DNA of 64,000 nucleotides from Modestobacter sp. VKM Ac-2984 (lineage in GTDB: Bacteria; Actinomycetota; Actinomycetes; Mycobacteriales; Geodermatophilaceae). A program made the position numbers and the translations under genes. Shown here piece by piece: positions 53,896-62,692 of the stretch. Position 1 is the first letter of the stretch, and every line of letters starts with the position of its first letter. The notes under the pieces were generated by a model, which searched no databases, was not told where the DNA came from, and saw only the letters and a program-made list of their open reading frames with translations. The stretch lies in the NCBI RefSeq assembly GCF_026967985.1, contig NZ_JAPVBJ010000001.1:248001-312000 (forward strand), written 5' to 3'.

Positions 53896-54678
53896 TCAGC
53901 CGGCCAGTGAGCTGGGCAGCCGGTCGGCGGCCTCGTGCGGCGGGGGCTGCAGCCGGGACACGGCCTCGGTGGCGGTGATGCCGGTGGTGTCCATCGACTT
54001 CTTCACCTTGGCGCCGTAGAGGTCGACGTACTCCTGGCCGGAGAGCTCCATGATCTCGTACATGATCTCGTCGGTGATCGACCGCTCGACGAAGCGGTCA
54101 CCGGAGAGCCCGTCGTAGCGGGAGAAGTCCAGCGGTTCCCCGAACCGCACGACGACCCGCAGCAGGTGCTTGCTGAGCCGGCGGCCCAGCTTGCCGGGCA
54201 GGGGCACCGAGCGCGGCTCGTAGACCATCGCGACCGGGACGACGGGCGCGCCGGTCTCCAGGGTCATCCGGGCGATGCCGGTCTTGCCCCGGAAGAGCCG
54301 GCCGTCGGGCGACCGGGTGCCCTCGGGGTAGATCCCGAGCAGCCTGCCCCGGCTGAGGATGCGGATGCCGGTGCGGATCGCGTCCTCGGCCGCGGAGGCG
54401 TTGGTCCGGTCGATCGGCACCTGGCCGCTGCCGCCGAAGAACAGCCGCTGCGCGGCCCCCTTGGGCCCGGTGCCGGTGAAGTACTCCGCCTTGGCCAGGA
54501 AGGTGACCCGCCGGCGGAGGGACAGCGGCATGAAGATCCAGTCCGCCGCGGACAGGTGGTTGCTGGCCATGATCGCCGCACCGGTCGCCGGCACGTGCTC
54601 GACACCTTCGACGCGGGGCCGGAACACGAGCTTGACGATCGGCCCGACGGCCACGAACTTGAGGAACCAGTAGAACAA
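53896..54678 (-). CDS. 1-acylglycerol-3-phosphate acyltransferase family (PlsC, Rv2182c-like)
   Basis: 260 residues. NHLSAADWIF gives the catalytic HX4D, KGAAQRLFFGGSGQVPIDR and GIYPEGTRSPDGRLFRGKTG give the phosphate-binding blocks, and FLAKAEYFTG is shared with Rv2182c. It acylates lysophosphatidate or a related acceptor in phospholipid synthesis. TTG 54678 is the start: GGGAGG lies 4 bp upstream and Rv2182c-type proteins begin at the same hydrophobic stretch (FYWFLKFVAVGPIVKL). Longer in-frame starts overlap the divergent hydrolase promoter. The short gap to that gene (95 bp) must hold both promoters. Confidence 0.9.
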   Translation of the reverse strand: MFYWFLKFVAVGPIVKLVFRPRVEGVEHVPATGAAIMASNHLSAADWIFMPLSLRRRVTFLAKAEYFTGTGPKGAAQRLFFGGSGQVPIDRTNASAAEDAIRTGIRILSRGRLLGIYPEGTRSPDGRLFRGKTGIARMTLETGAPVVPVAMVYEPRSVPLPGKLGRRLSKHLLRVVVRFGEPLDFSRYDGLSGDRFVERSITDEIMYEIMELSGQEYVDLYGAKVKKSMDTTGITATEAVSRLQPPPHEAADRLPSSLAG

Positions 54679-54773
54679 CGCGCCTCCCTCAGCGACTGTC
54701 AGACTAAGGAGGCGCACAACACCGCCACAATCCCAGCCGCCGCCGCACGGCCACTCACCGCTCCGGAGGACCG

Positions 54774-55565
54774 ATGCCGCAGGTCGCACCGCAGGCCGGG
54801 CCGCTGATGCCCGGCGCCGACCCGTTCGACCTGCCGGGCGGACCGGTCGGGGTGCTGCTGTGCCACGGGTTCACCAGCACCCCGCAGAGCCTGCGCCTCT
54901 GGGGCGAGCACCTGGCGGCCGCCGGCTTCACCGTGCGCTGCCCGCTGCTGCCCGGCCACGGCACCCGCTGGCAGGACGCCAACGCCAGCACCGAGGAGGA
55001 CTGGTACCAGGAGCTGTCCGGGGCGCTGGACGACCTGCGCGCCCGGTGCGGCTCGGTGGTGGTGGCCGGCCTGTCGATGGGCGGCGCCCTGGCGCTGCGG
55101 CTGGCCCAGCGGCGTCCGGACGACGTCGCCGCCCTGGTGCTGGTCAACCCCTCGCTGCTCACCGAACGGCGCGATGCACGGCTGCTGCCGCTGCTGGCCC
55201 GGCTCACCCCGGCCTGGGTCCCGGTCGCCGGCGACATCAAGAAGCCGGGCTCGGTCGAGCTGGCCTACCCGCGGCTGCCCACCCGGGCCGCGCTGGCACT
55301 CCGCCGGCTCTGGACCGCCGTCCGCGCCGACCTGGGCGCCGTGCGGGCCCCGCTGCTGGTGTTCCGCAGCGTCACCGACCACGTCGTGGAGCCGGCCTCG
55401 ACCCGGGTGCTGCTCGCCGGCGTCGGCAGCACGGACAGCACCGAGGTGCTGCTGCACGACAGCTGGCACGTGGCGACGCTGGACAACGACGCGACGATGC
55501 TCTTCACCCGGTCCGTCGAGTGGATCCGGGAACGCGTGCCGGCCGCCCAGGAGCGCAGCTCGTGA
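54774..55565 (+). CDS. Carboxylesterase/monoacylglycerol lipase-type hydrolase
   Basis: 263 residues, alpha/beta hydrolase of the Est30/thermostable carboxylesterase type. GVLLCHGFTSTPQSLRLWGE is the HGF oxyanion segment, VVVAGLSMGGALALRLA holds the nucleophile Ser, VFRSVTDHVVEP the Asp and LHDSWHVATLDND the His. Cytoplasmic, no signal peptide. Divergent from the PlsC-like gene, so a shared role in lipid turnover is plausible but unproven. The stop overlaps the next start (GTGA). Confidence 0.88.
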   Translation: MPQVAPQAGPLMPGADPFDLPGGPVGVLLCHGFTSTPQSLRLWGEHLAAAGFTVRCPLLPGHGTRWQDANASTEEDWYQELSGALDDLRARCGSVVVAGLSMGGALALRLAQRRPDDVAALVLVNPSLLTERRDARLLPLLARLTPAWVPVAGDIKKPGSVELAYPRLPTRAALALRRLWTAVRADLGAVRAPLLVFRSVTDHVVEPASTRVLLAGVGSTDSTEVLLHDSWHVATLDNDATMLFTRSVEWIRERVPAAQERSS

Positions 55566-56248
55566 CGCTCCCCCGCGGCCGCGGCCGGGGCCGCCGGGAC
55601 AACGGGCTGGACGCCACGCTGTGGCACCCGCTGCGCGACGTCGACCCCCGGGTGGGCGAGCACCTGCTCGACCTGCTGGCCGCCGCGGGGATCGCCGCCT
55701 ACCTCGAACCGGCCACCGACGTGCAGCCCTACACCCGCAGCGTGTCCTTCCCCAGCCCGCCGTCGGACCGGTTGTTCGTCGACCGGGCCCGGCGCACCGA
55801 GGCCGCCGCCGTCGTCGACCCGCACACCGACGAACCGGTCGCTCCCCGCCCGATGCCGCCCCGGTCGGACCGGGTCACCGACGAGGACGCCGAGTTCGCC
55901 CGGATCGTCGCCGCGTTCGAGGCCGAGCACGGCCGCAACGTCGTGGCCGCCGAACCGCGCGACGACCCGCCCCCGCCGCCGGCCGAGCGATCGGTGCTGG
56001 AGGCCTTCGACGACCACTACGAGCCGCCCCCGCCCCCGCCGCTGCCGGTCCTCGCGCCGGCCTCGCTGTACGCGCTGCTGCTCATCGCCGTCGGTGCCGT
56101 GCTCCTCGTCGCCCCGACCCGGGTCGGCCTGTCACTGGACCTGGGCCTGGTGCTCGGGGTGGCCGCAGTGGTCGGCGGCGTCGGGGTGCTGGTGTCCCGG
56201 ATGCGCGACCGCGACGACCGCGACGGGGACGACGGCGCGGTCGTCTGA
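55562..56248 (+). CDS. Hypothetical protein with proline tract and two C-terminal helices
   Basis: 228 residues. The N-terminal part (DATLWHPLRDVDPRVGEHLLDLLAA, AAYLEPATDVQPYTRS, PSDRLFVDRARRTEA) is conserved-looking and soluble. A Pro-rich linker with two short polyproline runs follows, then two helices (SLYALLLIAVGAVLLVAP, LGLVLGVAAVVGGVGVLVS) and an acidic tail. It is reminiscent of DUF308-type actinobacterial proteins. Function unknown. Translationally coupled to the hydrolase. Confidence 0.75.
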   Translation: MTLPRGRGRGRRDNGLDATLWHPLRDVDPRVGEHLLDLLAAAGIAAYLEPATDVQPYTRSVSFPSPPSDRLFVDRARRTEAAAVVDPHTDEPVAPRPMPPRSDRVTDEDAEFARIVAAFEAEHGRNVVAAEPRDDPPPPPAERSVLEAFDDHYEPPPPPPLPVLAPASLYALLLIAVGAVLLVAPTRVGLSLDLGLVLGVAAVVGGVGVLVSRMRDRDDRDGDDGAVV

Positions 56249-56318
56249 GGGGGCACCCCGCGCCCCCGTTCCTCGCGAGCTCCCGGCGGACACCGCTCGA
56301 GCCGATAGCGTCACGGGG

Positions 56319-57557
56319 ATGAGCTCCCCCTCCTCGACGCACTCCGCCGTCGTCACCCTGACCGGTCACCTGATGGACACCGGCATCCTCGCCCGGGTGC
56401 TCGACGACGTCCTCGAGTACGGCGGTGACTACCGGATCGACCGCCTGGACCTGGGTCGTCAGCACCAGGACGAGTCCCGGGCGCTGGTCGAGGTCAGCGC
56501 GAGCGAGCCCGAGCTGCTGGACCGGATCCTGATGCGGGTGCAGGTGCACGGGGCCAACGCCGTCGACCCCGGGACGGCGACGACCCGGCCCGCCCCCTCC
56601 GACGGCGTCTTCCCGGAGGACTTCTACTCGACCACCAACCTGGAGACCCTGGTCCGGCTGGACCGGGACTGGCTGCGGGTGCAGCAGCCGGAGATGGACT
56701 GCGGTCTGGTCGTGACCGATGGACGGGTCGTGCGCACCGTGCCGGTCAGCGACGTGCGCGCCGGGGACGCCGTGGTCTGTGGCGCCCACGGCGTACGGGT
56801 GGAGCTGCCGCCGCAGGCGCCCCGCGGCGACGAGGACGACTTCGGGTTCATGTCCTCCTCGGTCTCCAGCGAGAAGCCCCAGGCGCTCCTGGTCCGCCAG
56901 ATCGCCGAGCGGATGCGGGAGGTCAAGGCCACCGGGAAGCGGGTGCTGTGGGTCGGCGGCCCGGCCGTGGTCCACACCGGTGCCGCGCCCGCGATGGTCC
57001 GGCTGGTGCAGGCCGGCTACGTCGACGTGCTCTTCGCCGGGAACGCACTCGCGACCCACGACATCGAGTCCTCGCTCTTCGGCACCTCGCTCGGGGTCGA
57101 CCTGGCCAAGGGCTCCGGCGTGCCGCACGGCCACGAGCACCACATCCGGGCGATCAACACCATCCGGGCAGCCGGGTCGATCGCCGCGGCGGTGGAGACC
57201 GGCGTCCTCACCGGCGGGGTCATGCACGCGATGGTGCAGGCCGGCAAGCCGTTCGTGCTGGTCGGGTCGGTGCGCGACGACGGCCCGCTGCCCGACGTCA
57301 TCACCGACGTCATCGACGGTCAGCGCGCGATGCGCGCCGAGCTGCCCGACGTCGGCTTCGCGATCATGGTGGCCACGATGCTGCACTCGATCGCCACCGG
57401 GAACATCCTCCCGGCGTCGGTGCCGCTGGTCTGCGTGGACATCAACCCCGCGACGGTGACCAAGCTGGCCGACCGGGGCAGCGCCCAGGCGATGGGGATC
57501 GTCACCGACATCGGCCTGTTCCTGGAGCAGCTGGCCCGCGAGCTCGCCCCCGAGTGA
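56319..57557 (+). CDS. TIGR00300 (LOR/SDH-like) family protein, possible ornithine cyclodeaminase
   Basis: 412 residues. The N-terminal domain (VTLTGHLMDTGILARVLDDV, YRIDRLDLGRQHQDESRALVEV) and the Rossmann-like C-terminal domain (KRVLWVGGPAVVHTGAAPA, VDVLFAGNALATHDIESSLFGTS, MLHSIATGNILPASVPLVCVD) match the LOR/SDH bifunctional conserved region, TIGR00300. A methanogen member was reported to be an archaeal-type ornithine cyclodeaminase (ornithine to proline and ammonia). Whether the bacterial protein shares that reaction is inference. ATG 56319; no operon partner except possible read-through from upstream. Confidence 0.83.
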   Translation: MSSPSSTHSAVVTLTGHLMDTGILARVLDDVLEYGGDYRIDRLDLGRQHQDESRALVEVSASEPELLDRILMRVQVHGANAVDPGTATTRPAPSDGVFPEDFYSTTNLETLVRLDRDWLRVQQPEMDCGLVVTDGRVVRTVPVSDVRAGDAVVCGAHGVRVELPPQAPRGDEDDFGFMSSSVSSEKPQALLVRQIAERMREVKATGKRVLWVGGPAVVHTGAAPAMVRLVQAGYVDVLFAGNALATHDIESSLFGTSLGVDLAKGSGVPHGHEHHIRAINTIRAAGSIAAAVETGVLTGGVMHAMVQAGKPFVLVGSVRDDGPLPDVITDVIDGQRAMRAELPDVGFAIMVATMLHSIATGNILPASVPLVCVDINPATVTKLADRGSAQAMGIVTDIGLFLEQLARELAPE

Positions 57558-57563
57558 GCACCC

Positions 57564-57590
57564 GGCAGCGGGGCCGCCGGCCCCGCTGCC
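57564..57590. terminator. Hairpin between TIGR00300 and ROK kinase genes
   Basis: 12-bp arms GGCAGCGGGGCC (57564-57575) and GGCCCCGCTGCC (57579-57590) with a 3-nt loop, between convergent stops. Confidence 0.85.
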
Positions 57591-57612
57591 GTCCTCGCCG
57601 TCGGACCTGCTG

Positions 57613-58641
57613 CTACTGCTCGCCGTCGGCCACGGCGCGGCGGACCAGGTCGGCGGCGCCGACCATCCCGGCCTGCGCACCCAGCTCGGCGGCCACCACC
57701 CGCGGCCCGGGCCGGAACCCGCGACCGGGCAGGGCCCGCTCCAGGCGTTCCCGGGCCGGCGCGAGCACCGTCTCGCCCAGCACGCTCACCCCGCCGCCGA
57801 TCACCACCACGTCCGGGTCGAGGATCGCCGAGAGGTCGGCGATCCCCTGCCCCAGCCAGGTGCCGACCTCGCACAGCAGCTCGATCGCCAGCGGGTCGCC
57901 GTCGGCGGCGGCCTGCGCCACCACCTCGCCGGTGATCCGCGCGGCGTTGCCGTCCACCCGGTCGAGCAGGTCGGCCGCGGCCGCCGGGGAGTTGTCGGCC
58001 ACCTCCCGCGCGGTGTGGCCCAGCGCGTTCCCGCTGGCGTACTGCTCCCAGCACCCGCGGTTGCCGCAGGCGCACAGCCGGCCGTCGGGCACCACTCGCA
58101 TGTGACCCCACTCGCCGGCCACGCCGTGCGAGCCACGCTGCAGCCGGCCGTCGACGACGATGCCGCCGCCGATCCCGGTGCCCAGGGTGATCATCAGCAT
58201 CAGGCTGCTGCCGCGGGCCGCGCCGTAGCGGTACTCGGCCCAGGCCGCCGCATCGGCGTCGTTGCCCACCCAGAGCGGGCGCTGCAGCCGGTCGGCGAGG
58301 TCCTTGCGCAGCGCCTGGTTGCGCCAGGCCAGGTGCGGGCTGAACAGCACGGTGTCCCCGGTGCGGTCGAACCAGCCGGCGGCGCCGACGCCCACGCCGA
58401 CCAGCGGGTCACCGTGCCGCTGCGCGAGCTCGTCGACCACCGCCGAGATCGCGTCCTCGGTGGCGGTCACCGACGTGCCCGGGGTGGCCCGGCGGGCGGT
58501 GTCCAGGATCGTGCCGTCGGGGGCCACGACACCGCCGGCGACCTTGGTGCCGCCGATGTCGATGCCCAGCGCAGGCAGCTGGGCGGCCCGGCCGGTCGGC
58601 ACGGCGCCGGGGCCAGGGCCCTGGCGATCGGGGGCGGTCAC
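57613..58641 (-). CDS. ROK-family glucokinase
   Basis: 342 residues. ALGIDIGGTKVAGGVV is the ATP phosphate-1 motif, LWVGNDADAAAWAEYRYG and LMLMITLGTGIGGGIVVDG follow, and the zinc-binding CACGNRGCWEQYASG with upstream EWGHM defines the ROK family. It phosphorylates glucose or a related sugar; in actinobacteria this type is usually the main glucokinase. GTG 58641 overlaps the stop of the CxxC protein gene (GTGA). The chain of overlaps 60262-59081-58638 joins it to the ArsA-like and SRPBCC genes. Confidence 0.93.
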   Translation of the reverse strand: MTAPDRQGPGPGAVPTGRAAQLPALGIDIGGTKVAGGVVAPDGTILDTARRATPGTSVTATEDAISAVVDELAQRHGDPLVGVGVGAAGWFDRTGDTVLFSPHLAWRNQALRKDLADRLQRPLWVGNDADAAAWAEYRYGAARGSSLMLMITLGTGIGGGIVVDGRLQRGSHGVAGEWGHMRVVPDGRLCACGNRGCWEQYASGNALGHTAREVADNSPAAAADLLDRVDGNAARITGEVVAQAAADGDPLAIELLCEVGTWLGQGIADLSAILDPDVVVIGGGVSVLGETVLAPARERLERALPGRGFRPGPRVVAAELGAQAGMVGAADLVRRAVADGEQ

Positions 58642-59084
58642 GCGACGTCGATCCGCTGGACGGGGGCGGGGGCCGGGTGGGTCACGGTCTCCTCGGGAGG
58701 GGCTGGTGCGTCCGCGGCGCGGACGTCGGGGGCGGGGGCCTCGGGCGCGGCAGCGCTGCCGTCCGGTTCAGGGTGGGTCGTCTGGGCACGCAGCGCGGTC
58801 GCTGCGCTGGCGAGCACGTCGGCGAGCGCCTCGACCAGGTCGGGACGGCGTCCACGCAGCGCTGCCAGCCCGGCGCAGACCGGGCACCAGCGGCAGTCCT
58901 CCGCCGCCGGGGGCGCCGTGGTCGCACCGTCGTCCTCGGGTCGGGCCGGGTCGGGCCGCGCGGCGGGCGTGCCGAGCAGCCCGCCCAGCACGTCGGTCAG
59001 CCGCGCGCCGGCCGCGTGCTCGGCGGCCAGCCCGGCAGCCAGCCGGCGGGCCTGCTCGACCCAGTCGGGGCCGGGCGCGGTCAC
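58638..59084 (-). CDS. Small hypothetical protein with CxxC pair
   Basis: 148 residues. The N-terminal helix (WVEQARRLAAGLAAEHAAG, LTDVLGGLLG) precedes a zinc-knuckle-like EDCRWCPVCAGLAALRG, then a helix (LVEALADVLASAATALRAQ) and an Ala/Pro-rich tail. The position between an ArsA-like ATPase and other Rv2184c-Rv2187 homologues resembles Rv2186c, but similarity is weak. GTG start overlaps the ATPase stop (GTGA). Function unknown. Confidence 0.72.
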   Translation of the reverse strand: MTAPGPDWVEQARRLAAGLAAEHAAGARLTDVLGGLLGTPAARPDPARPEDDGATTAPPAAEDCRWCPVCAGLAALRGRRPDLVEALADVLASAATALRAQTTHPEPDGSAAAPEAPAPDVRAADAPAPPEETVTHPAPAPVQRIDVA

Positions 59085-60262
59085 GCCCCGCTCCCCTCGG
59101 CCGGCGCACCGGCCGCGACGCCGGCCGCCAGCAGCCCGGCCGGCCACTGCTCCGGGTCGGGGACGAAGCGGACCTCCAGCACCGCCCGGGCCGTGCCCGG
59201 CTCGGTCAGCGACCCGCCGGAGACCGTGCACCGGCGCAGCAGGGCGTCCAGCCCGAGCGACCGGCGTGCCCCGGCCGCGGTGACCACCAGGTCGTCGGCC
59301 CAGCGGGTGAGCTCGACCTCGCCGCGGCGGGCGAAGGGCAGCGGCACGTCCAGCAGCCACTCGCCGTCCACCCGGCGGGGCGCGGCCGGCGCCAGCGACG
59401 GCCGCGCGGTCCCGGGCAGCGCCGCGTCCAGCGCGAACAGGTCGGCGATCGTGACCGGTGCGACGGCGGCCTCGGCCACCTCCTGCACCGGGTCCACGAG
59501 CGCGCGCACCGCGCGCACCGCCTGCTCCTGCTCCGCGGCCCGCTGCTGCCACCACTCCCCCGGGCCGGCCGGGAGCAGCCGGGCGACCGTGGCCGAGGCG
59601 ACCCGCTGCCCGAGGACGCCCAGTGCGGTCGCCGTGTGCTGCAGGTGGTCGGCGGCCGCTGCGTCGGGGCGCAGCACCAGGTGGACGGCGGTGCGCGCCG
59701 GGTCGGCCAGCGGCACGGCGTCCAGCAGCTCCTCCGTCGCGGCGGCACCGGCGAGCAACCCGGCGGTGACACCGGTGCGGTCTGCGGTGGCGGCCGCCCG
59801 CAGCGTGGCGAGCACCCGCAGCCGGGTCGGCGCGGCCTGCGCCAGCCACCACCGCAGCGCCCCCGGGAGGCCGACCAGCGCCGTCGCCGCCGCCGTCGGG
59901 CCGGGGTCCAGCACGACGACGTCGGCGTCCCCGGAGCGGAGGTGCCCGGCGAGGGCGGTGAGCAGCGCGAACTCGGCGACGCCGGGCAGCGCGACGACCG
60001 AGGTCGCCGGTGGCACGGTGAGCAGGGGCAGCGCGCCGGACAGCTGCCCGGCGTGCCGGGCCCACAGCTCCTCCAGCGCGGGCTGCGGTGCGGCGACGTC
60101 GACGGTCACCCGGTCGGGGAGGTCGGCGATCCCGGCCGGCTGACCGGTGAGCAGCACGCACCGGGAGCCGGCCGCGGCCAGCCGGGCGGCGGTGGCCGCG
60201 GCGACGGTGGAGCTGCCGGCGCCACCGGGGCCGGTGACGAGGAGGACCTGCACGGCGCGCAT
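59081..60262 (-). CDS. ArsA-like ATPase homologue with degenerate Walker A (Rv2184c-like)
   Basis: 393 residues. The fold follows ArsA/GET3-type anion-pump ATPases: phosphate loop VLLVTGPGGAGSSTVAAA near the N-terminus, VVVLDPGPTAAAT as the switch region, and a C-terminal half with GEWLLDVPLPFARRGEVELTRW like the Hsp20-like tail of ArsA homologues. In the loop, both lysines of GKGGVGKTT are replaced (P12, S17), so nucleotide hydrolysis is doubtful. It probably acts with the overlapping SRPBCC gene. Alternative: a true ATPase that uses other residues. Confidence 0.82.
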   Translation of the reverse strand: MRAVQVLLVTGPGGAGSSTVAAATAARLAAAGSRCVLLTGQPAGIADLPDRVTVDVAAPQPALEELWARHAGQLSGALPLLTVPPATSVVALPGVAEFALLTALAGHLRSGDADVVVLDPGPTAAATALVGLPGALRWWLAQAAPTRLRVLATLRAAATADRTGVTAGLLAGAAATEELLDAVPLADPARTAVHLVLRPDAAAADHLQHTATALGVLGQRVASATVARLLPAGPGEWWQQRAAEQEQAVRAVRALVDPVQEVAEAAVAPVTIADLFALDAALPGTARPSLAPAAPRRVDGEWLLDVPLPFARRGEVELTRWADDLVVTAAGARRSLGLDALLRRCTVSGGSLTEPGTARAVLEVRFVPDPEQWPAGLLAAGVAAGAPAEGSGA

Positions 60263-60693
60263 CAGCCCTCGACGCGCTTCTTGAGCTCCTTGAGCGCGGT
60301 GTCGAGGATGACCTTCTCGGCCTTGCGCTTGATCATCCCGAGCATCGGGATCGACAGGTCGATGGTGATCGAGTACGTGACGGTGGTGCGACCACCCGAC
60401 TCGGCCAGGGAGTAGGAGCCGTCCTGCTGCTTCTGCATCTGGCCCTGCACCAGGGTCCAGTCCACGCGGCGGTCGTCGTCCCAGGTGTAGTCCAGGACGT
60501 AGTCGTCCTGGACCGCACCGGCGTCGAGCACGAAGTGCACCCGGCGGGCCCGCCCGTCCTCCCCGGTCTCCAGCACCTCCACCTGCTTGGCTGCCGACAC
60601 CCACGACGGGTAGGCCGGGAAGTCGGCGATCACGGCCATGACCTCGGCCGCTCGCGCGTCGATGACGATCGACTGGGTGGACTGGTCAGCCAT
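60262..60693 (-). CDS. SRPBCC (polyketide cyclase-like) family protein, Rv2185c-like
   Basis: 143 residues, START-like hydrophobic-ligand fold. SIVIDARAAEVMAVIADFPAYPSW is the family N-terminus, VLDYTWDDDRRVDWTL the central strand, and MLGMIKRKAEKVILDTALKELKKRVEG the long C-terminal helix. Rv2185c (TB16.3) is the closest remembered relative. No ligand known. Its stop overlaps the ArsA-like start, and the pair is divergent from the FadD15-like gene. Confidence 0.88.
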   Translation of the reverse strand: MADQSTQSIVIDARAAEVMAVIADFPAYPSWVSAAKQVEVLETGEDGRARRVHFVLDAGAVQDDYVLDYTWDDDRRVDWTLVQGQMQKQQDGSYSLAESGGRTTVTYSITIDLSIPMLGMIKRKAEKVILDTALKELKKRVEG

Positions 60694-60867
60694 GGGGCGC
60701 AGGGTAGTCGCTGCCCACCCCTGACCCGGTCTCCTCCCGGGCCGCCTGCCCCGTCCGGGGCCGCTCGGCTACTGCGCGGTGGCTGCGCGGACTAGATTGG
60801 ACGCCGGACCCTGGTCCGGAGCGGCGGGGCGACGGAGCCCCCGGCCGGGCAGGACAGAGAGGACGGC

Positions 60868-62661
60868 GTGCGCGAACTGAGCGTTCCCCCCACCGCCAGC
60901 GTGGGGCCCGATGACGCCCTGACGGACATGGTCGCCACCAACGCGGCCGAGCACCCCGACGAGGTCGGGCTGCGCCGCCAACAGGCCGGTCAGTGGGTCG
61001 ACGTCACCTACGCGGAGTTCGCCGCCGAGGTCTCCGGTGTCGCCAAGGGGCTGATCGCCGGTGGCGTGCAGGCCGGCGACCGGGTCGGCCTGATGGCCCG
61101 GACCCGCTACGAGTGGACCGTCCTGGACTACGCGATCTGGACCGCCGGCGCCGTCGTCGTCCCGATGTACGAGACCTCCAGCGCCGACCAGGTGGCCTGG
61201 ATCCTCTCCGACTCCGGCGCGCGGGCCGTCGTCGTGGAGAGCGCCGAGCACGCCGCGACCGTCGAGTCCGTGCGCTCCGAGGCCCCCGAGCTGGGCTCGG
61301 TCTGGGTGATCGACGACGGCGGCCTGGCCACCCTGACCGCCGCCGGCGCCGACGTGCCCGACAGCGAGCTGACCGCCCGCCGGGCCACCCTCTCCGCTGA
61401 CAGTCTGGCCACGCTGATCTACACCAGCGGCACCACCGGCCGGCCCAAGGGCTGCGAGCTCACCCACGCCAACTTCCTGTTCGAGATCCGCAACGGCATG
61501 ACCCTGCTCAGCCGGTTCATGAACGCCGACGGGTCGCTGCTGCTGTTCATCCCGCTGGCGCACGTGCTGGCCCGCGTCCTGCAGGTGGGTGCGCTCAACA
61601 CCCGCACGGTCATCGGGCACACCCCCGACATCAAGGACCTGGTCGGGGACCTCGGGCGGTTCCAGCCCACGTTCGTGCTGGCCGTGCCCCGGGTCTTCGA
61701 GAAGGTGTTCAACGGCGCCAAGGGCAAGGCCGACGCCGACGGCAAGGGCAAGGTCTTCGACCGGGCCGCCCAGGTGGCCGTCGACTGGTCGCGGGCGCAG
61801 GACACCGGCGGCCCGGGGCTGGCGCTGCGGCTGCAGCACGCGCTGTTCGACCGGCTGGTCTACGGCAAGCTGCGCGCCGCCCTCGGTGGTCGTTGCGCCG
61901 GCGCCATCTCCGGCGGCGCCCCGCTCGGCGAGCGGCTCGGCCACTTCTTCCGGGGCATCGGGGTGACGATCTTCGAGGGCTACGGCCTGACCGAGACCAC
62001 CGCGGCCGCCGCGGTCAACCACGACGCGGCCCTGCGCATCGGCACCGTCGGGCGCCCGCTGCCCGGGGTCGACGCGGCGATCGCCGACGATGGCGAGGTG
62101 CTGCTGCGCGGCGGGATCGTCATGCGGGGGTACTGGAAGAACGAGAAGGCCACCGCGGAGGCCATCGACGCCGACGGCTGGTTCCACACCGGCGACCTCG
62201 GTGAGCTCGATGCCCAGGGCTTCCTCAAGATCACCGGGCGGAAGAAGGAGATCCTGGTGACCGCGGGTGGCAAGAACGTCGCCCCCGCCGTGCTCGAGGA
62301 CAGGCTGCGGGCGCACAAGCTGGTCAGCCAGTGCCTCGTCGTGGGCGACCAGCGGCCCTTCATCGCCGCCCTGGTCACGCTGGACGCCGAGGCCCTGCCC
62401 GCGTGGCTGAAGGCCCAGGGCAAGGACGCCTCGCTCACCCCCGCGCAGCTGCGCGACGACCCCGACCTGCTGGCCGAGCTGGACGCAGCGGTCGCCGACG
62501 CGAACAAGGCCGTCTCACAGGCCGAGGCGATCAAGAAGTTCCGGGTGCTCGGCGACGACTTCACCGAGGACAACGGGACGCTCACCCCGAGCCTGAAGCT
62601 CAAGCGGGCCGTGGTGATGAAGGAGTTCGGCGCCGAGGTCGAGGCCCTCTACGCCCGGTAG
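60868..62661 (+). CDS. Long-chain acyl-CoA synthetase, FadD15-like
   Basis: 597 residues of the ANL superfamily. SLATLIYTSGTTGRPKGCELTH is the AMP-binding P-loop, GYGLTETTAAAAV the adenylate motif, DGWFHTGDLGELD the A7 core and KITGRKKEILVTAGGKNVAP the hinge and A8 loop; the A10 Lys lies in LTPSLKLKRAVV. It activates long-chain fatty acids to acyl-CoA. GTG 60868 follows GAGAGGA. The upstream interval has a TAGATT sequence that could be a -10. Gene ends in TAG without any hairpin resembling a SECIS. Confidence 0.94.
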   Translation: MRELSVPPTASVGPDDALTDMVATNAAEHPDEVGLRRQQAGQWVDVTYAEFAAEVSGVAKGLIAGGVQAGDRVGLMARTRYEWTVLDYAIWTAGAVVVPMYETSSADQVAWILSDSGARAVVVESAEHAATVESVRSEAPELGSVWVIDDGGLATLTAAGADVPDSELTARRATLSADSLATLIYTSGTTGRPKGCELTHANFLFEIRNGMTLLSRFMNADGSLLLFIPLAHVLARVLQVGALNTRTVIGHTPDIKDLVGDLGRFQPTFVLAVPRVFEKVFNGAKGKADADGKGKVFDRAAQVAVDWSRAQDTGGPGLALRLQHALFDRLVYGKLRAALGGRCAGAISGGAPLGERLGHFFRGIGVTIFEGYGLTETTAAAAVNHDAALRIGTVGRPLPGVDAAIADDGEVLLRGGIVMRGYWKNEKATAEAIDADGWFHTGDLGELDAQGFLKITGRKKEILVTAGGKNVAPAVLEDRLRAHKLVSQCLVVGDQRPFIAALVTLDAEALPAWLKAQGKDASLTPAQLRDDPDLLAELDAAVADANKAVSQAEAIKKFRVLGDDFTEDNGTLTPSLKLKRAVVMKEFGAEVEALYAR

Positions 62662-62692
62662 CACCGGACAAGCGGCCTGTTCGGCCCCGCGC

